From positions 1-25,635 of the forward strand of contig PEUI01000025.1 in assembly GCA_002785585.1 (NCBI GenBank): 25,635 bases of DNA, in the 5' to 3' direction. Made by a program: the position numbers and the translations under genes. Source of the stretch: Lysobacterales bacterium CG02_land_8_20_14_3_00_62_12. GTDB lineage: Bacteria > Pseudomonadota > Gammaproteobacteria > Xanthomonadales > Ahniellaceae. The notes below the pieces were generated by a model. That model worked only from the letters and a program-made list of their open reading frames with translations. It was not told where the DNA came from and ran no database searches. Of this stretch, positions 7,772-16,755 are shown in pieces (positions within the stretch are counted from its first letter, which is position 1; every line of letters starts with the position of its first letter).

Positions 7772-9892
7772 TCAGGTGCGCACCGCCGTCTGCCGCTTGG
7801 CCTCGATCACATTGGGCAGCGCAGCGACGCGGCTGAGCAAGCCGCTCAACTGACCGAAGTCGTGGACGCGCACGGCGAAACTCATTTCGGCCAGGCCGTG
7901 GTCCCGATCCAACCGGGTGCTGGCGGCCAGCACGTGCGCATCGGCGGCGGCGATGGCGCTGGAGACGTCTTTGAGCAGCCCCTTGCGGTCGTAGGCGCGC
8001 ACCAGAATATCGACCTCGTAGGCATCGCCACCACGGCCGCCCCACTGCACCTCGATCGCCCGATCCGGCGACCGCGCCAGCAGATGGGTGAGGCTCTTGC
8101 ACTGCTGACGATGAATGCTGACGCCACGCCCTTTGGTCAAATAACCGGCGATCGCATCGCCGGGCAACGGCTGGCAACAACGCGCGATTACCGTCAACAG
8201 GTTGCCGACGCCTTCGATCAAAATGGCATCCGGGTGCTGCGGCTTGCTGCGCACTGGATCGGAACTGAACTCCGGCCGCCCGACTTTGGGTTGCGTGAGT
8301 TCATGCCAGGCCCGCGCGATCTGGCCGGGGCTGACCTCGCCGATACCGACCGCCACCAGCAAATCGTCGACCGTTTTCAGATTGAAACGCGCCGGCACCA
8401 GGGTCAAATCGGACTCGTGCAAACCGAGCCGCTTCAACTCTTTGTCGAGCACCACGCGACCGGCCTGCACATTGCCGGCGTGATCGAGTTTGCGAAACCA
8501 GGCGCGGACCTTTTCCTTGGCCCGTGGGGTGGTCAAAAACTGCCGCGTGGCCACCAGCCAGTCGCGCTTGGGTTCGGAAACTTTGCCCACCACAATCTCG
8601 ATCACATCGCCACTGGCCGGCACCGCATCCAGTGGCATCAAGCGGCCATTCAACTTGGCGCCACGGCAACGATGCCCAACATCGGTGTGGACGTGATAAG
8701 CGAAGTCGAGCAAGGTCGCGCCCTTGGCCATTTCCAACACCTTGCCCTGCGGTGTCAGCAGGTAAACGCGATCATCGACGACCTCGGTCTGGATACCGGC
8801 CAGCAAGGCGGCGTCGGACTCGGTATCGGCCTTGGCTTCGAGCAATTGGCGCAGTCCGGCGATCCGTCGCTCGAACGCCGAATCGCCACCGCCGCCCTCT
8901 TTGTAGCGCCAGTGGGCGGCGACACCGAGTTCGGCGTGTTCGTGCATTTCCGGGGTGCGGATTTGAATCTCCAGCGTGCGCCCGCCGGGGCCGATCACCG
9001 CCGTGTGCAGCGACTGATAGTGGTTGCCCTTGGGCCGGGCGATGTAGTCGTCAAACTCGCCCGGCACCGGCGGCCACAACGCATGCACCAGACCGAGCGC
9101 GGCGTAACAGGTGGCGATATCGCGAACCAGCAAGCGCACCGCGCGAATGTCGTACAGGTGGTCGATCGCCACTTCCTTGCGGCACATTTTTTTCCAGATC
9201 GAATAGATGTGCTTCGGCCGACCGGCAATTTCCGCATCGATGTTCGCGGCCTTGAGGGTCGTCAGCAACTGCGCTTTTACCGTCTCGATGTAGGTCTCGC
9301 GATCCCCCCGGCGTTCGTCCAACGCGCGCGCAATGCGTCGATATTCATCGGCTTGCAGGTAGCGAAATCCCAGGTCTTCGAGTTCCCATTTCAATTGCCA
9401 GACACCGAGGCGGTTGGCCAAGGGCGCGTGCATATCCATGGTCAATTGCGCCAACGCCTGGCGCTCGGCTGGCGGCAGCGACTGGGCACCGCGCAGTCGC
9501 ACCAACTGCGTGGCGAGCAGAATGAACACCACGCGCAAATCCTTGATGATCGACAACAGCAGACGGCGCAAACCCTCGGCACCGCCGCTGCTGCCGCGGG
9601 TTGCGTAGAGCGCCCACACCTTGGCCGCTTCGCGTTGGCCATCGATCAGGTTTTGCCGCGCTGGCGCCGGATCATCCAGTCCGGCCGCGTGCAAAATGGT
9701 CGCGGCCAGGGTATCGCTATCCACGCCCAACCAGACCAGCAAATCCAGAATGGCGACCAATTCGGCTTCGCGTTCGGGCGGCAACCCCGCCGCCACGGCG
9801 CGATCACGGATCGGCCCCAGGCTAGCCACCACCGCTGGCGCTTGATCGCCAAGCCAGGATCGCAAATCGTGATGGGTCTCGGCCAGTTTCAT
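7772..9892 (-). CDS. relA: (p)ppGpp synthetase RelA (GTP pyrophosphokinase)
   Basis: Stringent-response enzyme that transfers pyrophosphate from ATP to GTP/GDP on starved ribosomes. 706 residues (E. coli RelA has 744). The N-terminal HD domain is degenerate: the metal-binding HD pair is replaced (ILHAAGLDD near 66-74, LLATQLVRLR near 125-134), so hydrolase activity is not expected. The synthetase domain (about 215-335) has GRPKHIYSIWKKM, YDIRAVR, EFDD at 279-282 (the acidic EXDD form of monofunctional RelA rather than RXKD of bifunctional Rel/SpoT), HYQSLHT and EIQIRT. Then come a TGS domain (about 374-436), a helical region, a CC/H/C zinc-finger-like segment (C572, C573, H594, C598) and a C-terminal ACT domain (about 625-700). 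The ATG at 9892 gives the usual N-terminus. A hydrolase (SpoT) must lie elsewhere in the genome. Confidence 0.95.
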   Translation of the reverse strand: MKLAETHHDLRSWLGDQAPAVVASLGPIRDRAVAAGLPPEREAELVAILDLLVWLGVDSDTLAATILHAAGLDDPAPARQNLIDGQREAAKVWALYATRGSSGGAEGLRRLLLSIIKDLRVVFILLATQLVRLRGAQSLPPAERQALAQLTMDMHAPLANRLGVWQLKWELEDLGFRYLQADEYRRIARALDERRGDRETYIETVKAQLLTTLKAANIDAEIAGRPKHIYSIWKKMCRKEVAIDHLYDIRAVRLLVRDIATCYAALGLVHALWPPVPGEFDDYIARPKGNHYQSLHTAVIGPGGRTLEIQIRTPEMHEHAELGVAAHWRYKEGGGGDSAFERRIAGLRQLLEAKADTESDAALLAGIQTEVVDDRVYLLTPQGKVLEMAKGATLLDFAYHVHTDVGHRCRGAKLNGRLMPLDAVPASGDVIEIVVGKVSEPKRDWLVATRQFLTTPRAKEKVRAWFRKLDHAGNVQAGRVVLDKELKRLGLHESDLTLVPARFNLKTVDDLLVAVGIGEVSPGQIARAWHELTQPKVGRPEFSSDPVRSKPQHPDAILIEGVGNLLTVIARCCQPLPGDAIAGYLTKGRGVSIHRQQCKSLTHLLARSPDRAIEVQWGGRGGDAYEVDILVRAYDRKGLLKDVSSAIAAADAHVLAASTRLDRDHGLAEMSFAVRVHDFGQLSGLLSRVAALPNVIEAKRQTAVRT

Positions 9893-9991
9893 CGCTCAAG
9901 AATAGCGGCATCCCGCTTGACTGCGCTGCCAGGCATTGGCAATGGTCTGATCACTCAATCGCCTAAGCAGCGGGTCGCGGCCAGTGCTCGT

Positions 9992-12900
9992 TCAGTCGTG
10001 GGCCAAGGCTTCGAGCGCGCGCTGGATGCGCTTTTCGGACACTACTTCGCGGGTACGAAGTTCCTGCGCGAAAACTTGCACGCGCAGTTCTTCGATCGAC
10101 CAGCGGATCGCTTCGACGGCGGCCCGCCGGGGATCGCCAGCGGCGGCACCGGCCAGCGGCTGCGGATCAGCAGCAGCCGCTGGCGACCCCAGTCGGCCAA
10201 GTGCCGCCCGCCATTGCGCTTCCAGATCGCGCACCCCGAGCATGCGCGCTTGATCTTTGCGTGGGTCCATCGCCAAGCGTTCGGCACGCAAGCGCATGGC
10301 GTTCAGGTAACGCGGCAATTCGCGCAAACGTGGCAACGAAAATTGGCGCGCAAATCCGGGAAACAGCAGGCGCCCGAGCTGCTCGCGCAGGTCGTCCAGA
10401 TTGGCGCTGGCAAAACCCATCAGCCCCGGCCGCAATCTGGGCATCAGCTCGGCATAGGCAACGAGGCAGGCTTCGACCGCGTGCAGCCGCTCGCTGGCCT
10501 CTGCCGACAACTGCCGAGCGATGCCATCGGCGCTGCTGCGGAACGCTTCGAGCGTGCGCGCGTTGCCCGGATCGCGCCGCAATAAATCCTCCAGCGCACC
10601 CTCGACGATGTCATCGCGCAGTTGTTCCGGCGCCGCCAGCGGCGTGTAAGCCAGCGCCAGTTTGGGGGTCAGCGCCAGCGACTTGCGTACTTGTTTGTGC
10701 TTTTCGGCCAACGCCAACCGCAGCAGGCGGTGGAACCCGGCAACGTGCGCCGAACGGGCGATGTCTGGCTGTTCGAACACCGCCAGATCGACGCGATGAC
10801 CGCGATCCACCAGCGCTGGATAAGCCCGCATGCCCGACGCGGCGGTCACCTGTTCCGGGATCGCCTGCGCCGGAAATGTGCGCAGATCGGTGACCGCGAA
10901 GTCGGCGGCGGTCTGTTCGGCAAATGCACCACGCGCCCGTTCGCCGAACTGTTGGCGCAGCACGATCAGATCACGACCTTCGGCCAAGCTGCGCTGTGGT
11001 TGGTCCTGCAACACAATGCGCAGGCGCCAGTGCGGCGCCAGTTGGCTCGCGGCGGCGTGCCATTCGGCCCTGGTGACCGGCACGCCGGTGATGCGCTGAA
11101 GATAACCGCCGAGCACGTCGTACAGATTTCCATCACGGCTGGTTTCGGCGGCGATAAAGGCACGGGCGAAGTCCGGCGCCGGCACGAAATTGCGCCGCAG
11201 ATTTTTCGGCAGGGCACGAATCAGTTCGGCGACTTTGCCTTCGAGCAGGCCCGGCACCAGCCAATCGAGACGCTCGGCCGCCACCGCGTTTAGCCAGGCC
11301 AGTGGCAGATGCAAAGTGACGCCATCGTCGGCCTGACCGGGATCGAAAACATAACTCAGCCGAAACCGCTCGCGGCCTTGCAGCCACTGCGTGGGGAATT
11401 GCTCGGCGGCACTGCTACCCGCCGCCAGCACATCTTGCAGTTGCCATTGCAAGGCTTGCGCTTGTTCCGGCGTGGCGCGTCGAAGGTAGGCATCGAGCGC
11501 GTTGGCGGTAACGATGGCGGCCGGCAAACGCGCCTCCCACCAGTCCGCAAGCGCTGCTTCATCGCGCAGCAAACCATGGCGACGTTGGCGCGCTTCTTCT
11601 TCTCGCGCAGCGGCCAGCACGCTGCGGTTGTGCGCCATCAGCGGTGTGCGCGTATCGATCTCGCAAGGCACCAGCGCCTCGGCGATAAAGATCGCGCGCG
11701 CGGCCACCGGATCAATACTGCCGTAGTGCACCGGTCGGCGTTCCACCAACATCAAGCCGAACAGACTGACCTGCTCGAACGCCTGCACTTGACCGCGCTG
11801 GCGCTGCCAATGCGGGTCTTGATAGCTGCGCTTGATCAGGTGCGGCAATTGCTCGATCACCCAGGCCGGCTCGATCATCGCGTTGGTGATGCCATAGAGT
11901 TTTTGCGTATCCAGCAGGGTCGCCGACAACAGCCATTGCGGCGGACTCTTGGCCAACCCGGATCCAGGGAAAATATTGAAGCGGCGGCCGCGCGGCCCGT
12001 GATAGATGCCCTTCTCGTCTTTGCGCCCGAGCTGGCTCGGCAGGCCGGTGATCAGGGCGCGGTGCACCGCTTCATAGCTCGCCGCCGTGCCCGCCAGCGG
12101 CAACGCCAAGGCATCGCATTGCACCAACAACTGGCGGTGCAATTCACGCCATTCACGCATCCGCATGAACGACAAAAAATGGCGTTCGCACCAATCGCGC
12201 AATTTCGATTGGGTGAGGTCGGCGTGGGCCAGCGTGTAGGCCGCCCAGAGTTTTTGCACGCCGACGAAATCCGATTTCGGGTCGCTGAAGCCGACCTGGG
12301 CGGCATCGGCGGCGGCACGCGCCTCGGCCGGTCGCTCGCGTGGGTCCTGGATCGACAGAAACGCGGCGATCACGATCAGTTCGCGCAGCGCCCCGAGCGC
12401 GCTGGCGGCGATCAACATGCGGGCGAGTTTCACATCGATCGGCAGACGCGCCATCTGGCCGCCGATCGCGGTCAACTGGCGCCGGTCGCCGGTGATCGCG
12501 CCCAATTCCAGCAACTCGGCGTAGCCTTCGTTGATCGCGCGTTCGCTCGGCGCTTCCAGAAATGGAAATTGCTCGATCGCACCCAAACCCAAACTCAGCA
12601 TGGTGAGAATGACGCCGGCCAGCGAAGAACGGAGAATTTCCGGATCGGTGTAAGTCGGCCGCGCCAGAAAGTCGGCCTGGTCGTAAAGCCGGTAGCAAAT
12701 TCCTGGGCCAACCCGGCCACAGCGACCCATCCGCTGATTGGCACTGGCCTGCGAAATCGCTTCGATCTGCAAGCGCTGCACTTTTTGCCGATGGCTGTAA
12801 CGGTTGATGCGCGCCTGACCGGAGTCGATCACATAGCGAATGCGCGGCACCGTTAGCGAGGTCTCGGCGACGTTGGTGGTGAGCACGATGCGCCGCCCGG

Positions 12901-13987
12901 TCCCGGGATGAAAGATCCGGTCCTGATCGCGGTTGGACAAACGCGCATACAGCGGCAGCACCTCGGTTTCGCGATAGCGTTGCCGCGACAGCAAGTCGTG
13001 GGCATCGCGGATCTCGCGCTCGCCGGGTAGAAACACCAGAATGTCGCCCAGCGGATCGTCGCGACTGATTTCATCGACCGCCGCCAGCAACGGCTCCGGC
13101 GCCGACTCGGCGCGCGACGCACGGCCCTTGCCGGAGCCGACAGCGGCCACTTCGGCGGCCGCCAGTGGCGGTCGATAGCGCACGCTCACCGGAAATCCGC
13201 GGCCTTCAACCTGCACCACCGGCGCATCGCCGAAGTGCTTCGAAAAGCGCTCGGTGTCGATGGTGGCCGAAGTCACGATCAGCTTGAGATCGGGACGCCG
13301 CAGCAGCAGGCGTTTTAGATAGCCGAGCAGAAAATCGATATTCAAGCTGCGCTCGTGGGCTTCGTCCACGATCAAGGTGTCGTAGGCATTGAGCAAGCGA
13401 TCACTGCGGGTTTCGGCGAGCAGGATGCCGTCGGTCATGAACTTGATCAGCGCGCGTTCGCCGACCTGGTCGTTGAAGCGCACCTGAAATCCGATCAGGC
13501 CACCGACTTCGGTGGCCAATTCTTCGGCCACGCGCCGCGCCACGCTGCGCGCGGCAATGCGTCGTGGCTGCGTGCAGCCGATCAGGCCGCGACGACCGCG
13601 GCCTGCGGCGAGACACAACTTCGGCAACTGCGTGGTCTTGCCGGAGCCGGTCTCGCCGGCGATCACCACCACCGGATGGCGCTCGATCAACGCGATGATG
13701 CGATCCGCAGCACACGCCACCGGCAGGGATTGATCCCAGCGCAAGGTCGGCACGCTGCTCGCCCGGGTCTGCACCTGCGCCAGCGACTTGGCGATTTCCT
13801 CACGCAGTGCGGTCAGCGCCGGTGCCGTCAGCGTTCCCGCCTGCGCCTGGCTGCGTACACGCTGCCAGTGCGCACGCAAACGGCCAGCATCGCGCGCCAT
13901 GACTTGCGCCAGGTCGCGCTGCAAAGCCAGCAACGGCGCGCTATCGATGGGCACAAGTGGTGGGCGCTGAGGGTTTGCCGGTTTCAT
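9992..13987 (-). CDS. hrpA: ATP-dependent RNA helicase HrpA (DEAH box)
   Basis: Large DExH-box RNA helicase, 1331 residues (E. coli HrpA 1300), acting in the cytoplasm on RNA; in E. coli it is linked to mRNA processing and rescue of stalled ribosomes. Visible motifs: Walker A GETGSGKT (111-118), TQPRRIAARSVA, DEAH (208-211), SAT (240-242), FLPGEREI, TTNVAETSLTVP and motif VI QRMGRCGRVGPG. The HA2/OB-fold part follows, then the long HrpA-specific C-terminal region with LPKNLRRNFVPAPDFA. The linker after the first RecA lobe (about residue 270) is longer than I recall in E. coli HrpA and is rich in Ala, Ser and Gly. The gene lies 99 bases upstream of relA on the same strand, but co-transcription is not established. 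Confidence 0.95.
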   Translation of the reverse strand: MKPANPQRPPLVPIDSAPLLALQRDLAQVMARDAGRLRAHWQRVRSQAQAGTLTAPALTALREEIAKSLAQVQTRASSVPTLRWDQSLPVACAADRIIALIERHPVVVIAGETGSGKTTQLPKLCLAAGRGRRGLIGCTQPRRIAARSVARRVAEELATEVGGLIGFQVRFNDQVGERALIKFMTDGILLAETRSDRLLNAYDTLIVDEAHERSLNIDFLLGYLKRLLLRRPDLKLIVTSATIDTERFSKHFGDAPVVQVEGRGFPVSVRYRPPLAAAEVAAVGSGKGRASRAESAPEPLLAAVDEISRDDPLGDILVFLPGEREIRDAHDLLSRQRYRETEVLPLYARLSNRDQDRIFHPGTGRRIVLTTNVAETSLTVPRIRYVIDSGQARINRYSHRQKVQRLQIEAISQASANQRMGRCGRVGPGICYRLYDQADFLARPTYTDPEILRSSLAGVILTMLSLGLGAIEQFPFLEAPSERAINEGYAELLELGAITGDRRQLTAIGGQMARLPIDVKLARMLIAASALGALRELIVIAAFLSIQDPRERPAEARAAADAAQVGFSDPKSDFVGVQKLWAAYTLAHADLTQSKLRDWCERHFLSFMRMREWRELHRQLLVQCDALALPLAGTAASYEAVHRALITGLPSQLGRKDEKGIYHGPRGRRFNIFPGSGLAKSPPQWLLSATLLDTQKLYGITNAMIEPAWVIEQLPHLIKRSYQDPHWQRQRGQVQAFEQVSLFGLMLVERRPVHYGSIDPVAARAIFIAEALVPCEIDTRTPLMAHNRSVLAAAREEEARQRRHGLLRDEAALADWWEARLPAAIVTANALDAYLRRATPEQAQALQWQLQDVLAAGSSAAEQFPTQWLQGRERFRLSYVFDPGQADDGVTLHLPLAWLNAVAAERLDWLVPGLLEGKVAELIRALPKNLRRNFVPAPDFARAFIAAETSRDGNLYDVLGGYLQRITGVPVTRAEWHAAASQLAPHWRLRIVLQDQPQRSLAEGRDLIVLRQQFGERARGAFAEQTAADFAVTDLRTFPAQAIPEQVTAASGMRAYPALVDRGHRVDLAVFEQPDIARSAHVAGFHRLLRLALAEKHKQVRKSLALTPKLALAYTPLAAPEQLRDDIVEGALEDLLRRDPGNARTLEAFRSSADGIARQLSAEASERLHAVEACLVAYAELMPRLRPGLMGFASANLDDLREQLGRLLFPGFARQFSLPRLRELPRYLNAMRLRAERLAMDPRKDQARMLGVRDLEAQWRAALGRLGSPAAAADPQPLAGAAAGDPRRAAVEAIRWSIEELRVQVFAQELRTREVVSEKRIQRALEALAHD

Positions 13988-14126
13988 CGTCAGGGGTAAT
14001 CATCTTCACGCGGATGGGGTACTGCCAGCGCTGTATCGGTGGGGGGATGGAAAATCCTCGCGATCAAAGCCCCAGAGAGCATCCGGTAGCGCCGGGAACT
14101 GCTATCCACCACCGGGCCAAGCGCAC

Positions 14127-14792
14127 TCACAAACATGCGGTCGGCTGCGCGTTCAAACCGCTCACGTCGGGGACGCGATCACGCCAATCGAAAGTTTGCG
14201 TGGGCGCGAGCGCGTACTCCAACCAGTATTCCGGCGCTTCGTCGGTGCGCTCGCGCAACGCGGCGACAAAGCCCAGCGCTTGCAGGCTCGCCAAGCGACT
14301 CTCGGCATTGACGCGTTCGCGGAACAGACCCAAAGAAATGGTGTTTTGCTGGTCGCCGGCGGTCACCACGTAGTAATCGCGAATACCTTTGGCGGAAAGC
14401 GCCCGCGCATTCACCAAGGCTTGATCGCGGGTCGCATAGGCCGGCAGATAGACCCACCAACCACGGGACTTGAGCGCACGGGTTTCCTTGAACTGAATCC
14501 GTTCGGTCAACGGCGTCAATGCGGTCATCGCGCGGTGCATGTCGGCCTGACTCGGAAACGGGCCGAGGCGGACACAAACCAACTGCGTGAGCTCGGCCTG
14601 GCTCAACGGCCGATCCGCGAGTTCGGCGGCATTGCCAAGGGCATCGGCGCGTTCGCTCAACAACATCAGTCGCTCGACGCCGACATCATTGACCGGCAGC
14701 ACACCGAGCTGCGGCTGCGGCGCCAGCCACAGCCACGCCGCCAATCCAAGATTGGCGGTCAGCAAGAGCAGAAACAGCAAGCGAGCCAACAT
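14127..14792 (-). CDS. SPOR-like membrane-anchored protein
   Basis: About 221 residues from ATG 14792; a TTG at 14804 would add four. One N-terminal transmembrane helix (LLFLLLLTANLGLAAWLWLA) anchors a periplasmic part. The part beginning VCVRLGPFPSQADMHRAM has the look of SPOR-type domains (two alpha-beta repeats that bind denuded peptidoglycan). A second unit, SLGLFRERVNAESRLASLQALGF, looks like the classical SPOR motif. Between them, WWVYLPAYATRDQALVNARALSAKGIRDYYVV is a further related unit. In Pseudomonas and Xanthomonas relatives a SPOR protein follows birA-coaX, which fits the order here. The 254-base gap to coaX filled with repeats suggests it is not tightly coupled to that operon. 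Exact role in cell envelope or division is unknown. Confidence 0.75.
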   Translation of the reverse strand: MLARLLFLLLLTANLGLAAWLWLAPQPQLGVLPVNDVGVERLMLLSERADALGNAAELADRPLSQAELTQLVCVRLGPFPSQADMHRAMTALTPLTERIQFKETRALKSRGWWVYLPAYATRDQALVNARALSAKGIRDYYVVTAGDQQNTISLGLFRERVNAESRLASLQALGFVAALRERTDEAPEYWLEYALAPTQTFDWRDRVPDVSGLNAQPTACL

Positions 14793-14898
14793 AAGCAACC
14801 GCAACCACCGGGGAGCGGCATTCTATCCCGGGCCACGCCACCACCCACGCCCACTTCACCGTGCCGGTGGTTGGCAACGACCATCCGCAGCTCGTCGC

Positions 14899-15006
14899 AG
14901 GTCGAATCAAGCCGCGCCAGCCCGTAGGTCGAATCAAGCCGCGCCAGGTGCAAAAGTCAGCGCCCGGTCTCGGTTCGCGGCGGATTCGACAAAAGTCAGC
15001 GCCCGG
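14899..15006. repeat. Nested direct and inverted repeats between coaX and the SPOR gene
   Basis: A 22-base unit (14899-14920 and 14926-14947, containing GTCGAATCAAGCCGCG) is repeated exactly with a 27-base period. A 17-base unit CAAAAGTCAGCGCCCGG is repeated exactly at 14951-14967 and 14990-15006. The second copy of the first unit also pairs with an inverted partner: GTCGAATC (14928-14935) with GATTCGAC (14983-14990), and GCCGCG (14938-14943) with CGCGGC (14976-14981). This gives a long stem-loop flanked by direct repeats. It resembles a REP/BIME-type extragenic element. No reading frame in it is credible. Confidence 0.8.
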
Positions 15007-15046
15007 CCCGCAACTGCCGACCAAGCCGCTCACCCAACCGATCCCC

Positions 15047-15787
15047 TCACGCCCACAACGCCAGACCTTCCAATACCAGCGCCGGGCGCTGGACCACCGC
15101 GAACGGCAAGCGTGCCGCCAGGGCGATGGCGCCGCCGCCATGGATCACCAGGCTCGGTGTCGCGTCGAGACGGACCACGGCATCGCGCAAGGCGCCTTGC
15201 ACCAGCCCGACCGCCGCGCCCCAAACACCGCTATGCAGCGCATCTTCGGTGTTGCTGGCAAAATCGGTCAACTGCCCCTGCCGTTGCCAATGCACATCAG
15301 CGGTACGTTGCAACACCGCCTGACACATCAGGTCGGGGGCCGGCGCGATCAAGCCGCCCAGGTGACGACCGCCCGCATCGATCAGATCGACCGTCAGCGC
15401 GGTACCGCAGCCGAGCACCAAGCATGCCCCGATCGGCGAATTGGCCACCGCCGCAGCGGCGAGGAAACGATCCACTCCCAGGCGTTCGGGTTCGGCATAA
15501 GCGCTGACAAAACGTCCCAACTGACGCCGACTGCTGGCCCGTCTCGGCGCCAGTCGCGGCCACGGTCGCTGGCACAGGGCGACGACCCGAGCGACCAGAT
15601 CATCGCTGGCGACCGCAGCGATGCACAGCGTCGACGGCTCGGGCAAAGTGGCCAGCACCGCCGCGAAGCTCGCAGCAAAGTCCGGCGCCCGGTGATCCAG
15701 CGCCTGCATCGCCGTCACCACGCGGCCCTGGTGGCCCTGCGCCCACTTCAAGCGGGAATTGCCGAGATCGATCAGCAGTTCATTCAT
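15047..15787 (-). CDS. coaX: Type III pantothenate kinase
   Basis: Catalyses the first step of coenzyme A synthesis, ATP-dependent phosphorylation of pantothenate; type III enzymes belong to the ASKHA fold and resist CoA feedback. 246 residues, normal for the family. Motifs: the phosphate-1 motif DLGNSRLKW (from residue 7), ERLGVDR (102-107; GVDR in place of the more common GADR), GTALTVDLID (128-137) and HLGGLIAPA, then the C-terminal DALHSGVWGA. The ATG at 15787 overlaps the birA stop (ATGA), so it is coupled to birA; birA-coaX pairs are common in gamma- and betaproteobacteria. It is the last gene of the overlapping series. Confidence 0.94.
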   Translation of the reverse strand: MNELLIDLGNSRLKWAQGHQGRVVTAMQALDHRAPDFAASFAAVLATLPEPSTLCIAAVASDDLVARVVALCQRPWPRLAPRRASSRRQLGRFVSAYAEPERLGVDRFLAAAAVANSPIGACLVLGCGTALTVDLIDAGGRHLGGLIAPAPDLMCQAVLQRTADVHWQRQGQLTDFASNTEDALHSGVWGAAVGLVQGALRDAVVRLDATPSLVIHGGGAIALAARLPFAVVQRPALVLEGLALWA

Positions 15788-16755
15788 GCCCTCACCGTGC
15801 GCACGCGCACCTCACCCACATCAAAAGCCCGCAAAGCACCAGCGACCACTACCAGCAGGCGCCCACTGGCATCGACGCCCGCGGCCTGCCCGTCGCAGCT
15901 CATGCTGCCGATCTGCACGGTAACCGTGCGCCTGGCCAAGGCATCAAACGCCGCAAAGCGCGACTCGAATGCCGCAAATCCACACTCGGCAAACTCGTTC
16001 AATGCCGCCAGCACGTGTTCGATCAGCCCAGCCGCCAGGCGATTGCGGTCGATCATCTGCCCGAGCACCTGCGTGAGATCGGTGCTCGGCTGGTCGATCC
16101 GCAAGCGCGTTGCGGTCGGCAACCGCCCATTCAAACCCAGGCCGACCACCGCGTAGCAGGGGCCCTGCGATTCGCCACCGGCATCGATCAGCAAGCCACC
16201 GAGTTTGCGCCCGGCGACCCATATATCGTTCGGCCACTTCAATTGCACCGCGATACCCAGTTCCGCCAGCGCCTCGGCGACCGCCACCCCAAGCGCCAAA
16301 CTGAGCCCGGACAGGCTCGCCAATCCACGCTCAAAACGCCATAACCAGGAGCCGAGAAAGCCGCTCGCAAACGGCGATTGCCAAGCCCGGCCGCGCTGAC
16401 CACGACCGGCGGTTTGGGCTTCGGCCAGCAACACCGTGGCAGCGGGCAAGCCGGTCGCTTGCGCCAGCAATTGGCCGCTGGTCGATGCCAGCACCGGTTC
16501 GATCTGCAACTGCATCGCATCAGCCAGCAACCGATTGTGCATGGCCGCACGGATCCGTCCAGCGTCCAGCAATTGCAACGGTACGGCCAATTGATAACCG
16601 CGACCGGCGCCGGCGGCAATTTCCAAGCCGAGCGCACGCAGTTGTTCGATCTGCTTCCAGACCGCCGCGCGCGAGATATTCAGGGCCGCCGCCAACGCCT
16701 CACCAGACACCGGCGCGGTCGCTGACAACTGCTGCAACAAGGGCACAAAGTTCAT
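15784..16755 (-). CDS. birA: Biotin-protein ligase / biotin operon repressor BirA
   Basis: Activates biotin to biotinyl-AMP and attaches it to the acetyl-CoA carboxylase carrier protein; the N-terminal domain makes it a candidate biotin repressor too. 323 residues. A winged helix-turn-helix covers about 1-60 (GEALAAALNISRAAVWKQIEQLRALGLEI). The ligase domain has the biotinyl-AMP loop GRGQRGR (117-123), KWPNDI (173-178) with RKLGGLLID, and a C-terminal SH3-like beta domain. The open frame continues upstream to 17562, but the family N-terminus and the ATGA overlap with the plsY stop fix the start at 16755. No birA target operator is visible in the window. Confidence 0.94.
   Translation of the reverse strand: MNFVPLLQQLSATAPVSGEALAAALNISRAAVWKQIEQLRALGLEIAAGAGRGYQLAVPLQLLDAGRIRAAMHNRLLADAMQLQIEPVLASTSGQLLAQATGLPAATVLLAEAQTAGRGQRGRAWQSPFASGFLGSWLWRFERGLASLSGLSLALGVAVAEALAELGIAVQLKWPNDIWVAGRKLGGLLIDAGGESQGPCYAVVGLGLNGRLPTATRLRIDQPSTDLTQVLGQMIDRNRLAAGLIEHVLAALNEFAECGFAAFESRFAAFDALARRTVTVQIGSMSCDGQAAGVDASGRLLVVVAGALRAFDVGEVRVRTVRA

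Noticed and set aside
5990..10585. A plus-strand open frame of 1531 codons crossing the Ser/Thr kinase, relA and hrpA genes
   Set aside because: It reads exactly the complementary codons of three well-supported minus-strand genes that share one register (their stops at 5156, 7772 and 9992 are congruent modulo 3). In that register antisense stops occur only where the genes use TTA, CTA or TCA, codons that are rare in GC-rich genomes. The translation has no recognisable motif.
11309..12856. A plus-strand frame of 515 codons inside hrpA
   Set aside because: Antisense shadow in the hrpA register; Arg/Gln/His-rich product without domains.
13988..14126. Possible RNA gene in the gap upstream of hrpA
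   Set aside because: No cloverleaf, CCA end or strong hairpin is visible. It is most likely the hrpA leader and promoter.
14861..16156. A plus-strand frame of 431 codons opposite coaX and birA
   Set aside because: It lies in the complementary register of coaX and runs through the repeat region. The two minus-strand genes account for the sequence.
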